Under the pieces are notes generated by a model. It was not told where the DNA came from and did not search any database. It saw only the letters and a program-made list of their open reading frames with translations. The position numbers and the translations under genes are program-made. Below, one piece after another: positions 23,565-35,371 of a DNA stretch of 64,000 nucleotides. The stretch covers positions 115,274,437 to 115,338,436 of the forward strand of contig OY856187.1 in NCBI GenBank assembly GCA_963693315.1, written 5' to 3'. This DNA comes from Diogma glabrata (taxonomy: Eukaryota; Arthropoda; Insecta; Diptera; Cylindrotomidae). Each line of letters begins with the position of its first letter. Within the stretch, counting starts at the first letter, position 1.

Positions 23565-24179
23565 TGTAACGACTCTTCGTTGGTTCTTTTCGATTATTGA
23601 GCAAATACGACAGTAAAAAGACAGATCTTTAGTTAACAAAATCTCGAACTTTATTTATCAACCAGTTACAGCAACTTCCGATTTTAATTGCAATAAATTC
23701 CAGGGTCTCCAATTTAGCACGATAAACTTCACCACTTTTCCACAATTTGAATCAATAATACTCGGAATCGTAAAATCTGTATTTACTATTCCACTAAGTT
23801 CAAATTCTTTTACTATTAGTACCCAGGCTCAAGTACCACCGATTATTCCTTATACTTGCGAATATTTATAAACACTTTTAATTGCAAAATTAAAACTGAC
23901 TATCTGATATTTTGTTCGCTTATTTATATTCAAAAACAAATAAGCAGAATATTCTGGTACTCACTGTAGTTGTTTCTAGAAACAATAGGCCACTCCTCCT
24001 TTTAATTCATTAATGTAAACAAATTTAATTTACATTAATTTATGCAACTTGTATTAGTTAAAGGGAGTTAACTTTTAATTCATCTTTGCCATAGTTTGAA
24101 TGTAGAAAACATTTAGGCGGAACGTATTGGTTATTTATAATTAGATTAAATTAACCCATTCTGGACGAAGTTTATTACA
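23565..24179 (-). repeat. 3' LTR
   Basis: 615 bp, directly preceded (minus strand) by the polypurine tract. Confidence 0.93.
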
Positions 24180-24191
24180 CTGCCCTCCATT
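24180..24191 (-). promoter_or_regulatory. Polypurine tract
   Basis: Minus strand AATGGAGGGCAG abuts the 3' LTR and overlaps the end of the coding frame. Confidence 0.75.
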
Positions 24192-27181
24192 TAGTTTTGT
24201 TCGTCCCGAACAATATCAGCTATTGCAATGGTACTGTTACCTTGGTACGGTGCCAACCTTTGCAGATGTATCACTTTCATCTTGGTACGGAGTCCCTTTT
24301 GGATGCGGTAGATAACATCATTAATTCGTTTGATTATTTTATATGGACCTTCCCAATCTGGCTGCAGCTTGGGTGATCTTCCCTTAGTTCTCCTGGGGTT
24401 GTATAGCCATACCAATTCTCCTTCTTGAAAACCGCCAATATTTGCATTTATGTCGTACCTGGTTTTCATTTTGTCACTGGCAATCTTAATGTGGTCTCGA
24501 ACCTGTTGATGGATTTTATTCATCTTCTCCCTTAGTTGTCCGACATAATCTGTTTTCGTGGATACCAGACCTCCAGGGATGCCAAACTCGATGTCACTAG
24601 GAAGATGTAGTTCTCTTTCGAACATGATATTCGCTGGCGTTTCACTTGTCGTATCTTGCACTGCGCTACGATAGGCCATCAAGAATAACGGAAGATCCTT
24701 GTCCCAATTTCTTTGGTTGGCTTCTACTACCTTTGACAAATGTTCTTCCATGGTTCGGTTGAATCGTTCTACCATGCCATCCGATTGTGGGTTCATAGGT
24801 GTAGTTCGTGTTTTTCTAATGTCGAGTGTTCTGCACAGCTCTTCCATCAGTTGCGATTCAAAATTCCTTCCCTGGTCCGTATGCAACTCGAGCGGTGTTC
24901 CATATCTGCAAATCCATTCATTGACTTATGTTTCAGCGACCGTAACTGCTTCTTGGTTCGGTATTGCATAAGCTTCCGGCCATTTTGTAAAGTAATCAAT
25001 GACCACCATGATGTATTTGTTACCTTTTGTAGTTTCCGGAAATGGCCCCGCGATGTCTATAGCAATTCTCTCCATTAGGGCTCCCACATTGTACTGCTGC
25101 ATCTCTCCTCGAGTTCTAGTTTTTGGTCCTTTGCTCGCCGCACAAGTATCACATCGCCGACACCATTGCTCTACGTCGGTTCGATACCTTACCCAATAAA
25201 ACCTCTCCCGTACTTTAGCCAGGGTTTTATTGACTCCCAGGTGTCCTCCAGAAATACTTCCATGCAGCTTTCCCAGTACCTCTTCTACTCGACTTGATGG
25301 CAACACCAGTTGCTCTAACACTTTCTTTCCATCAGCGGACTCCCATTTTCTTTTTAGTATCCCGTTGTCCATCAATAGTGAGTCCCATTGCGCCCAGTAA
25401 CATTTCACCTCCGTACTTAAAGGTGCGACCTCTTTCCACTCCGGTCGCCTTCCCTCGCTTTTCCATTTCAATATTGGTGCCATAGCTGGATCCTTTAGCT
25501 GTTCTCTTTTAAATGCCTCGGTACACCAATCGTCAGGAGTTTGGAACTTAATTTGTTTGACTTTCGTTGCCTCCTTTCTCTCAGTCCTGCTAGATGACTT
25601 GCACTCTTCAACACAGGGTCTTCTTGAAAGATCTTCAGCGTTACAATGTATCCTTCTCTTCCCCTGTTCAACGCGGCAATCTCCTTCCTTTTTGACATTT
25701 GCCTCCTTTCTCTCAGTCCTGCTATGTGACTTGCGCTCCTCAACACAGGATCTTCTTGAAAGATCTTCAGCGTTACAATGTATCCTTCTCTTCCGGTGCT
25801 CAACGTGGCAATCTCCTTCCTTTTTGACATCCACTTGCTTGTTTGAAAGGTTCATCAACCGGCCTGGAACTACTCCTTCTTTTGCTGCTACTCGTGTTTT
25901 GCATTCTTGTCTGATGTGCCCTAACTGCCCACAATTCCAGCATCTTACTCTGCTAGATCTACTTCGTTGATTTCGTTTAGGTTTATCTTCCAGACTTTTG
26001 ACACGCATGATCACTTCATCAAGCGCTGCTTTCAGTGGTTCCTCAGCAACTTCCATCTGACGTACTCTATCTGAGCCATACGCTCTTTTTCCGGCTTCCA
26101 TTTGCAGGGCCAATGCTAAAACTTCCGCAGGTAACTTCTTCCCGCTTAGATAGAGCTGATTTCTCATTTGTACATCTCGAAGAGCATTGATAAATGTATC
26201 AACTGCCAGCTCGTCTCGATGTTCAGCGTTATAGTTCGGATATGACAGATTTACCAGTCTCACAATGTCAGCCTCTAATTCTTGCAAAGTTTCGCTGACT
26301 CCTTGTTTTCGTGTTTTGAGCTGCATGCGATGGAGAGCTTGCATATGACTTTCCCCATATCTTACTTCTAAGGCCTCCATTATCTTGCTGTAATCACGCT
26401 CTGTCGCTGATAGTGTTTGCAAAATTTCAGCAGCAGGTCTCTTCAATGGCAATATAAGCGCATTTGCTTTTTGCTGGTGATCAACCCCAGTTGTTGCTAT
26501 CTCAAATTGCATCTTAAATATCTCATACGATGTAGATCCATCAAATGCGGGTGTTTTCACTCTAGCTGGGGCTGAAGTAGTTGATGGATTGCTCATGTTA
26601 CCTGACTTCACTTGTGCTATTTCTTGGCGGAATTCACTCGAAAGTTTGCGTAATTTCTCTTGTTCTTCGGTAACTGTCGGCAGCTCCCTTTCCATGTTGT
26701 TGATTTTAACCTCCGCACGGGATATACGTGACTCGATTACTTCATGTAGTTGTTGTTGATCTAATTTTTGTTCCGCTGCCAGTTTCTCTTGTCGGGCTTT
26801 TTGTTCTGCTGCCAGTTTTTCTTGTCGGGCCATCATATCAGCAAGTTGTTGTTGTTGCTCTACTTTTTGTTCTGCTGCCTGTTTTTCTTGTCGGGCCATC
26901 ATATCAGCAAGTTGTTGTTGTTGCTCTACTTTTTGTTGTTGTTGCTGTGCCATCATTTCTTTCATCAACACCATCATCGGATCAATTGCTGGGGCATTCT
27001 GAACCGGAGCTTCCTCCGGCTCTATTTCTATGACGTCTGTGTTTTGGCCTGCTTCTTCTAAAACTTTACGCAGCTGTAATGCAAGTTCTGCCTTCGTTCC
27101 ATGGATTAGAGCATTCCTTTTCTTCAACTCATCCTTCAGCTGGGTCTGGCTGAGATCACTAATATTTACTGTCTTGACCAT
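24191..27181 (-). pseudogene. Gag-integrase fusion reading frame of gypsy element
   Basis: A single frame from ATG at 27181 to a stop at 24191, interrupted only by TAA at 24926-24928. Order from the N-terminus: SAP-like helix-extended-helix (LSQTQLKDELKKRN, residues about 6-45); Q-rich repeats with a 'QQQQLADMMARQEK' unit (about 75-150); capsid region (VKTPAFDGSTSYEIFKMQF onward); CCHC knuckle CWNCGQLGHIRQEC. The frame then goes straight to the RNase H tail (HCNAEDLSRR), present twice. Integrase follows with its HHCC finger (CRRCDTC), catalytic Asp in DIAGPF, second Asp in HTDQGRNF and Glu in GMVERFNR. The C-terminal block is DWEGPYKIIKRI. Apart from the stop, the integrase triad is intact. 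Protease, RT and most of RNase H are deleted without loss of frame. Confidence 0.92.
25569..25832 (-). repeat. 132-bp in-frame tandem duplication in gypsy coding region
   Basis: Two copies, period 132 bp (44 codons), each encoding KKEGDC, KRRIHCNAEDLSRR and TERKEA. It lies exactly at the Gag/RNase H-tail junction. Confidence 0.88.
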
Positions 27182-27187
27182 TGTTTC

Positions 27188-27210
27188 AATAATCACACTT
27201 CTGACACCAC
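27188..27210 (-). promoter_or_regulatory. Primer-binding site
   Basis: Minus strand just inside the 5' LTR reads GTGGTGTCAGAAGTGTGA; TGG lies one base inside the LTR end, as expected for tRNA priming. Confidence 0.65.
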
Positions 27211-27830
27211 TGTAACGACTCTTCGTTGGTTCTTTTCGATTATTGAGCAAATACGACAGTAAAAAGACAGATCTTTAGTTAACAAAATCTCGAACTTTAT
27301 TTATCAACCAGTTACAGCAACTTCCGATTTTAATTGCAATAAATTCCAGGGTCTCCAATTTATGCACGATAAACTTCACCACTTTTCCACAATTTGAATC
27401 AATAATACTCGGAATCGTAAAATCTGTATTTACTATTCCACTAAGTTCAAATTCTTTTACTATTAGTACCCAGGCTCAAGTACCTACCACCGATTATTCC
27501 TTATACTTACGAATATTTATAAACACTTTTAATTGCAAAATTAAAACTGACTATCTGATATTTTGTTCGCTTATTTATATTCAAAAACAAATAAGCAGAA
27601 TATTCTGGTACTCACTGTAGTTGTTTCTAGAAACAATAGGCCACTCCTCCTTTTAATTCATTAATGTAAACAAATTTAATTTACATTAATTTATACAACT
27701 TGTATTAGTTAAAGGGAGTTAACTTTTAATTCATCTTTGCCATAGTTTGAATGTAGAAAACATTTAGGCGGAACGTATTGGTTATTTATGATTAAATTAA
27801 ATTAACCCATTCTGGACGAAGTTTATTACA
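27211..27830 (-). repeat. 5' LTR
   Basis: 620 bp; carries 'tacc' and 't' insertions relative to the other LTR. Confidence 0.93.
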
Positions 27831-27834
27831 ATAT

Positions 27835-28009
27835 ATTTTCGATTTTTCTTAGAGAAAAACCCCATTTTCTCTGATATTTGTTTCGGAGTGAGATTCAAAA
27901 CTCCCTCATCAGTGCCATGATTCAAACCCGTTTTGGCAGACGCGTTATCCAACTGTCCCACCGAGACGATGATATTCAAAGTTGAAAATTTCATCATTAT
28001 TTATCTATT
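27835..28009. other. No recognisable gene
   Basis: Spacer after the LTR element. The 66-aa minus-strand frame here runs into the LTR and is not supported. Confidence 0.5.
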
Positions 28010-28700
28010 TAAAATGAGTTTTTTCAATAGTTAGATAAAAGATACCTATTACTTCGGTCTGAAAGACTATTACATTCTTGAGCCAAAAGTGAAATTCTTA
28101 CCCCCACTGATTTTGCCATTTCTCGACGTTTTAGAACCTACTGTCTGCCGGCCTGCCGTCCGTCCGTCATAACCTACGAAATCTAGAAAACTGCTGGAGG
28201 GTTATTGTTTCTATTTTCTTATTATCACACACATATTCGTTGTACATAATAAAAGATGTACCGGTTCAAATTTATTGTCTATTGCTTTTGAATTTAAAGG
28301 AGAGTAGAACCTGGGGCTCTACAATGGATGTCAAAAATGTTTGTTTCAAAACTAGGTATACTCAATGGGAAGAGCCAAAAGGACGATGTGTTCAATAACT
28401 GTACCGAAAGTGTGTCAAAATAATCGTCAAGTGTGTCAAAACAAGGAAGATTGCATAGTTTTTGCTTACAAAACGAATTCATTTTAAGTGATTGAATATT
28501 GAATTTAGAGAAATCTTGACGGTGTCGGGATTGGTATGTGAGAGCAAAAACTAGATTATTGCATTATAATTCTGTCAAAAAATGTTGTCAAGTGTGCCAA
28601 AAGAATGATTTTCTTTTTTTTACATAATTTTTTGGAAAAAAATTAAAATAATTATTTGTATGAGATGAAATGTAATCGAACATGAAATTGGACATGGAAA
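28010..28700 (+). repeat. Dispersed repeat, copy 1
   Basis: Blocks such as 'tttctcgacgtttta', 'cttcggtctgaaagac', 'tgtcaagtgtgccaaaagaa' and 'gagatgaaatgtaat' recur in reverse orientation at 37.72-38.11 kb. This marks an interspersed repeat family of unknown class. Confidence 0.6.
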
Positions 28701-28986
28701 TTTTTGATTTTATTATAATTTTTGGAATTTTGAAACAAGTTTGTATGTTTGATATTGTTATAATTTTTTAAGATATTTTAAGTTTTTATGGAAAAGTTTC
28801 TTGAATTATGAATTTTTGATATATGTTTAGAATTTAGGATAAAGTTTCAATTTTTGATTTTGTAATAATTTTTGGAATATTTTTAAAATTTTGAAAGAAG
28901 TTTGTATTTTGATTTTTTTTTATAATATTTGCAATATTTTAAGAGTATTGGAAAATGTTTCAATTTTTGATTTTGTTATAATTTTT

Positions 28987-30084
28987 GCAATATTTTTAGA
29001 ATTTTGAAAAAAAGATAAAATTTTTGTTTTTATTATAATTTTTAGAATGTTTTTGGAATTTTGAAAGTAAAATGAAATTTTAATTTTGAAATATTTTCTA
29101 GACAATTTAAATGGAGAGGTTTTTGAGTTGTTTGGTAATTGTATCATCTTTTCACTAAACTATGTTTATTTATGATCTGTTATAGTTTCCCGTGCAGCGT
29201 ATTGATGTTTCGTATTAGTTTTGTAATAAATATCTAAACAGTGATAAAAAAAATAGAACCGACTTCAGAAAAAACAAAAGAGGCACAAAAAAGTGAAAAA
29301 TAACTTAATTGTTGCTTTTAGAAACAAAAATACGTTACATTTTGATTAATTTAATTTAATTATACCTTACTATGGACAAAAATATTACGCTATTATACAA
29401 AGTTACTATATTAAAATAGTTACTTTTTATTATAATTATTACAGTTATTATAGTTGTTATAATAGTTATTATATTTTAAAAGTTATTTGTAGTACAAAAC
29501 TGTTGGAAATCGGTGCCAAGCCCGAGACATATTAGTCGGTTTTTCGTCAATTTGGCACCGACTTCGAACAGTTTTGTACTACAAATAACTTTTAAAATAT
29601 AATAACTATTATAACAACTATAATAACTATAATAATTATAATAAAAAGTAACTATTTTAATATAGTAACTTTGTATAATAGCGTAATATTTTTGTCCATA
29701 GTAAGGTATAATTAAATTAAATTAATCAAAATGTAACGTATTTTTGTTTCTAAAAGCAACAATTGAGTTATTTTTCACTTTTTTGTGCCTCTTTTGTTTT
29801 TTCTGAAGTCGGTTCTATTTTTTTTATCACTGTTTAGATATTTATTACAAAACTAATACGAAACATCAATACGTTGCACGGGAAACTATAACAGATCATA
29901 AATAAACATAGTTTAGTGAAAAGATGATACAATTACCAAACAACTCAAAAACCTCTCTATTTAAATTTTCTAGAAAATATTTCAAAATTAAAATTTCATT
30001 TTACTTTCAAAATTCCAAAAACATTCTAAAAATTATAATAAAAACAAAAATTTTATCTCTTTTTCAAAATTCTAAAAATATTGC
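28987..30084. mobile_element. 1.1-kb near-perfect palindrome (foldback element)
   Basis: Arms of 532 bp (28987-29518 and 29553-30084) are reverse complements with very few mismatches, around a 34-bp loop. 'accgacttc' occurs inside each arm and at the tips of the loop, and 'gaagtcggtt' again at about 30.55 kb. The frames at 28920-29147 and 29924-30280 are mirror copies of each other and are not genes. Confidence 0.92.
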
Positions 30085-32685
30085 TATTTTTTTTTTTAAA
30101 GTTTTTTTATTTTTTATTTTTAGTTTAGTCATAAGGCAAATGTCGGCTATAAAGCGTTCTAAAAGTAATAACTTCAAATTCCAAAAAACTTTCATCAGTG
30201 ACAATCTATTAATTATAATTTTGCGATTTTTTGCACAAACGGCATACATATTTCCCGTGATAGAAAATTATTTACGATAACCTTGACAAGTATAGTAATA
30301 TAATACCGCCCAAAACATCCAAACAGATTAATATGTTCTGACGAAATCAGCGAAAATGCATTAAAAATATGGTTTTTTCTAATTTTCTGAATAACAGTAT
30401 TTTTCACATCATAGAAAAAATTATGGGACTCTCTGGAAATGAATCCAAATAAAATAAAATTTAAATAATCCAAATCGAACGAGACGTTTTTGAGAAATCG
30501 GTGTACATACATAAAAAAAAAACCTACAGTGAAACATAGAACCTCCTTCTTTTTTGAAGTCGGTTAAAAAATACATGACTTTAACAAAGAGTTATGTTTG
30601 ATATACATCGCTGCCCAAAACTAAAATCGCTGCCCAAAACTAAAAATGTCCTCATAAACGTTTTTTGCCGAAAACTATATCAAAATCCTTAACCCAGACC
30701 GAAGTCTTGATATCTCAGAGGTTGAGATTTCAGCCCCTCCATATTTTCTGTTTTTATTCAGTTTTCAAATTCTAGTGTATTTCTTATTCTGATTTTTAAC
30801 TTCTTCATATAAGTGTTTGTATTATGATATTGATGAATTAGTGAAGAAACTTTGGTATCCGTAGAGTTGTCCAAACAGTTCCTTTTGCTGCTAGTGGCGT
30901 TATCCAAATAGTGTTGGTTACTGCTAGTGTGTTTTCCAGACGATGATGAGATGGAAATTATAATTCCGTAGAGTGATTTATAATATATTCAAACAACTAC
31001 TTGATGGAGTTGATTAGATCGTAGGAATAAAGAAGTTATATGAAAGACTAATTATTCTCAGATGATCTACTATTTTTTATCATTAAATGTTTGCCATGTC
31101 TGACATTTCAGCGTCTCCCAGAAATGTGACTTGTTTAATCATGATTAGTGTTAGCCATTTTAAATTTTATAAATCTTTAATTTAATTATATAATTAGTGG
31201 TTTCTCTTCTAGTTATCTTAAGGAATGACCATCTAAATTAAAGATATTTGCTGATCGAAAAAGTGGAGTAGTAATTACACTATTTATTTAACCTAGTTAA
31301 TTTAATTTAATTTAACTAAGTAATTAAACTTTTACAAACTGTTCAGGCAATAATTTTAGATAAAAAATACCCAATTTAATTGGAACAATATTTATCAATA
31401 TTTTAAATATGAATCTTTTATAACAACTTAACAAAATGTTATTTTATATCAAAAAAATTAATTACATAACAAATAACTAATACAAACAAAATATGGCGTG
31501 TCTTTGGAATATATAATAATGGTTAATCTTTTTTATTCATCTAGAAAACGTGACATTATAAAATACATGAAACTTTTCTCTTTTTCCACCAGACGTTTAA
31601 CTAATTTTTGTTAGGCCGATTCACAATGATAAGATATTACAAACGTATAACGTAATACCGTGCGGACGTAAACGTTTTGTTATTTATTGTGTGTTGGAAT
31701 TATTGTGGAACTATTTTTTATTGTGAAATTGGAAGTTATCGCTACAGAGCAAAGTGCTATTTTGTGCGTTTTCGTTTGTGAACCAAGAAAAATACATATA
31801 CGTGAAAGAAATTACAAGTACAAAATTATTAGGCTTGCAATTTTGTTTCCTCATTTTAACCGAATATTTTGTATTTTTAAACATTTATTTAACAAACTCT
31901 TCACAAACATTAAGATTAATGCGAACTATCAGTAAGTTGTATAAAGCGTAGTCACGAACCTTCTTTGAAACCGTCCACTTCAAAACTAAAGATAACATTA
32001 ACAATTCTGGGTTTAAATGAACATATTAGTCGTAACACTAGGATGGTGTAAACTTCAGTTAAATAGTTGGTTTATTTCCTGAAATCATGATCCTCATTTA
32101 TGCATTACTTATAAGTTATAAGCATTCAATAGTTTACGCTTTTAATGGAAATTGTTGAATTTTTTTAAAAATCTAATTAGTTAATCTTAGAATTAAATCA
32201 CTTATTTCAAAATTTTAAAATTATCACGTCTTATAACACAAAACTAATTAATATTCAATTCAAATACATAAAACAAGTAAGTATATCAAAAAGGAGTATA
32301 AAGAATAAAGAAAGAATATGTTTTGTTATGCAAATTGTTTTAAGACAATTTACATAAAATGTTAAAGAAAAGCAAATTATTTGTTTAGACATATAAATGA
32401 TTTTCATTTCTTATTATACGTTTCTTAAATTCTTTTATCTTTTCCATTGTAATGTAAATTTTGATAGTTTACGGTTTATGTGGTTGTTGTTTTAAGAGAT
32501 TTATTTTGTTTATACTATTATAGTCCTAAGTTTGCGGTTTTAATGTAAATCTTAGAAAAATTATTAGTTTAATTTGCTGTTCGTATATTATTTGAAAGAT
32601 TTTATTTAAAGACAAGATTAATAATACCTAAGACCAAGGATTCAATGGCTAAAACGAAAGTAATTTGGGTTAATGTTGATGTCCG
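30085..32685. other. AT-rich stretch without recognisable gene
   Basis: At 30537-30567 'gaacctccttcttttttgaagtcggtt' (shown here with its core 'ttttttgaagtcggtt') looks like the end of a dispersed insect repeat. The 60-99-aa frames in the region are low complexity. Confidence 0.5.
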
Positions 32686-35371
32686 TGAAGTTGGGCCCGC
32701 CATTTTGGAAAATTGAAAAAGCAAAACTTGTGCTGAATTGTGCTAAAGTTGTGCTATGTTGTGCTGCTTTTCGTTTCTCATTGGCCCCAATGGAAAAAAT
32801 TTGGCACAGATTTTAAGTTTTTAGGGTGGAAGTTAGCCCCGCCATTTTGGAAAAACGAAATAAAAAAAGCTTGCGCTGAATTGTGCTGTTTTGTGCTGTT
32901 TTCCATATCTCGTTCGCCCCAACAATAAATTTGTTTTCATACAAATTAGGTTTTTGGGGGTGGAAGTTAGCCCAGCCATTTTGGAAAAATTAAAAAATAA
33001 AACTTGTGCTGAATTGTGCTAAAGTTGTGCTGCTTTGCACATCTCGTTCGCCCCAATGGATAAATTGTAGTAGCCAAATTACGTTTTTGGGGGTGGAAGT
33101 TGGCCCCGCCATTTTGGAAAATCGAAAAAGCAAAACTTGTGCTGAATTGTGCTAAAGTTGTGCTATGTTGTGCTGCTTTTCGTTTCTCATCGGCCCCAAT
33201 GGAAAAAATTTGGCACAGATTTTAAGTTTTTGGGGTGGAAGCTAGCCCCACCATTTTGGGAAAACGAAAAAATCAAGCTTGTGCTGAATTGTGCTAGATT
33301 TTTGCTGTTTTGTGCTGTTTTCCATATCCCGTTCGCCCCAACAATAAATTTTTTTTCATACAAATTATGTTTTTGGGGGTGGAAGTTAGCCCCGCCATAT
33401 TGGAAAAATGAAAAAACAAAACTTGTGCTGAATTGCGCTAAAGTTGAGCCATGTTGTGCTGCTTTGCATATCTCGTTCGCCCCAATGGAAAAATTGTAGT
33501 AGCCACATTACGTTTTTGGGGGTGGAAGTTGGCCCTGCCCTTTTGGAAAATCGAAAAAGCAAAACTTGTGCTGAATTGTGCAGAAGTTGTGCTGCTTTTC
33601 GTTTCTCATTGGCCTCAATGGAATAAATTTGGCACAGATTTGAAGATTTTGGGGTGGAAGTTAGCCCCGCCATTTTGGAAAAATGAAAAAACAAAGCATG
33701 CTCTGAATTGTGCTAGGTATGTGCTGTTTTGTGCTGTTTTCCATATCTTGTTGGCCCCAACGGAAAATTTTTTTTCATACAAATAAAGTTTTTGGGGGTG
33801 GAAATTTGCCCCGCCATATTGGAAAAATAAAAAAAAAACCTTGTGCTGAATTGTGCTAAAGTTGTGCTATGTTGTGTTGCTTTGCATATTTCGCCCCAAT
33901 GGAAAAATTGTAGTAGCCAAATTACGTTTTTGAGGGTGGAAGTTGGCCCCGCCATTTTGGAAAAACGAAAACACAAAACTTGTGCTGAATTGTGTTAAAG
34001 TTGTGCTGCTCTTCGTATCTCGTTTGTCCCAATTGAAAAAATTTGGCAGCCATAATAAGTTTTTGGGGGTGGAAGTTAGCCCCGCCATTTTGGAAAAATT
34101 AAAAAATAAAACTTGTGCTGAATTGTGCTAAAGTTGTGCTATGTTGTGCTGCTTTGCATATCTCGTTCGCACCCAATGGATAAATTGTAGTAGCCAAATT
34201 ACGTTTTTGGGGGTGGAAGTTGGCCCCGCCATTTTGGAAAATCGAAAAGGCAAAACTTGTGCTGAATTGTGCTGAAGTTGTGCTATGTTGTGCTGCTCTT
34301 CGTTCCTCATTGGCCCCAATGGAAAAAATTTGGCACAGATTTTAAGATTTTGGGTTGGGAGTTAGCCCCGCCATTTTGGAAAAATGAAAAAACCAAGCAT
34401 GATCTGAATTGTGCTAGGTTTGTGCTGTTTTGTGCTGTTTTCCATATCTTGTTGGCCCGAACGGAAAAAATTTTTTTCATACAAATAAAGTTTTTGGGGG
34501 TGGAAATTTGCCCCGCCATATTGGAAAAATGAAAACAAAAACCTTGTGCTGAATTGTGCTATGTTGTGCTGCTTTGCATATCTCGTTCGCCCCAATGGAA
34601 AAATTGTAGCAGCCAAATTACGTTTTTGGGGGTTGAAGTTGGCCCCACCATTTTGGAAAAACGAAAACACAAAACTTGTGCTGAATTGTGTTAAAGTTGT
34701 GCTATGTTGTGCTGCTCTTCGTATCTCGTTTGTCCCAATTGAAAAAATTTGGCAGCCATAACAAGTTTTTGGGGGTGGAAGTTAACCCCGCCATTTTGGA
34801 AAAATGAAAAAACAAAACTTGTGGTGGATTGTGCTAAAGTTGTGCTATGTTGTGCTGCTTTGCATATGTCGTTCGCCCCAATGGAAAAATTGTAGTAGCC
34901 AAATTACATTTTTGGGGTGGAAGTTGCCCCACCATTTTGGAAAATCGAAAAAGCAAAACTTGTGCTGAATTGTGCTAAGGTTGTGCTGCTTTTCGTTTCT
35001 CATCGGCCCCAATGGAAAAAATTTGGCACAGATTTTAAGATTTTGGGGTGGAAGCTAGTCCCGCCATTTTGGAAAAACGAAAAAATCAAGCTTGTGCTGA
35101 ATTGTGCTAGATTTGTGCTGTTTTGTGCTATTTTCCATATCCCGTTCGCCCCAACAATAAATTTTTTTGCATACAAATTTGGTTTTTGGGGGTGGAAGTT
35201 AGCCCCGCCATTTTGGAAAAATTAAAAAACAAAACTTGTTCTGCATTGTGCTCGTTCGCCCCAATGGAAAAATTGTAGTAGCCAAATTACGTTTTTGGGG
35301 GTGGAAGTTGGCCCCGCCATTTTGGAAAAACGAAAACACAAAACTTGTGCTGAATTGTGCTAAGGTTGTGT
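32686..35371. repeat. 2.7-kb satellite with higher-order A-B-C structure
   Basis: Twenty copies of 'cgccattttgg' (or a close variant) spaced 132-145 bp apart (last gap 110). Monomers share 'cttgtgctgaattgtgct' and differ in the linker: A 'ggcacagatttt', B 'ttttcatacaaatt', C 'gtagtagccaaattac', D 'ggcagccata'. The order from 32.70 kb is C ABC ABC ABC DC ABC DC ABC. Many 60-116-aa frames (WKLAPPFWKNE) on both strands are shadows of the repeat. Confidence 0.95.

Larger units (their letters stand above)
23565..27830 (-). mobile_element. Ty3/gypsy LTR retrotransposon with RT deleted
   Basis: LTRs of 615 and 620 bp (23565-24179, 27211-27830) start TGTAACGAC and end TTATTACA, and are flanked by a 4-bp duplication ATAT. 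They differ by indels of 1 and 4 bases and about four substitutions. On the minus strand: PBS, Gag with SAP-like and CCHC motifs, then, in the same frame, the end of RNase H and a complete integrase. Protease, RT and most of RNase H are gone. One stop splits the frame. Confidence 0.93.

Noticed and set aside
26728..27061. Plus-strand leucine/valine-rich frames
   Set aside because: Antisense of the Q-rich repeats in Gag.
27797..27997. 66-aa minus-strand frame crossing the LTR edge
   Set aside because: It starts in flanking DNA and ends in the LTR; no homology recognised.
28920..30280. Frames at 28920-29147 and 29924-30280 as related genes
   Set aside because: They are the same sequence on the two arms of a palindrome, of low complexity.
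32740..35225. Many 60-116-aa frames on both strands (WKLAPPFWKNE and similar)
   Set aside because: All are phases of the tandem satellite; starts and stops recur with the monomer.
32686..35371. CRISPR-like array
   Set aside because: Monomers are 139 bp with similar 'spacers' in repeating order; this is a eukaryotic satellite.
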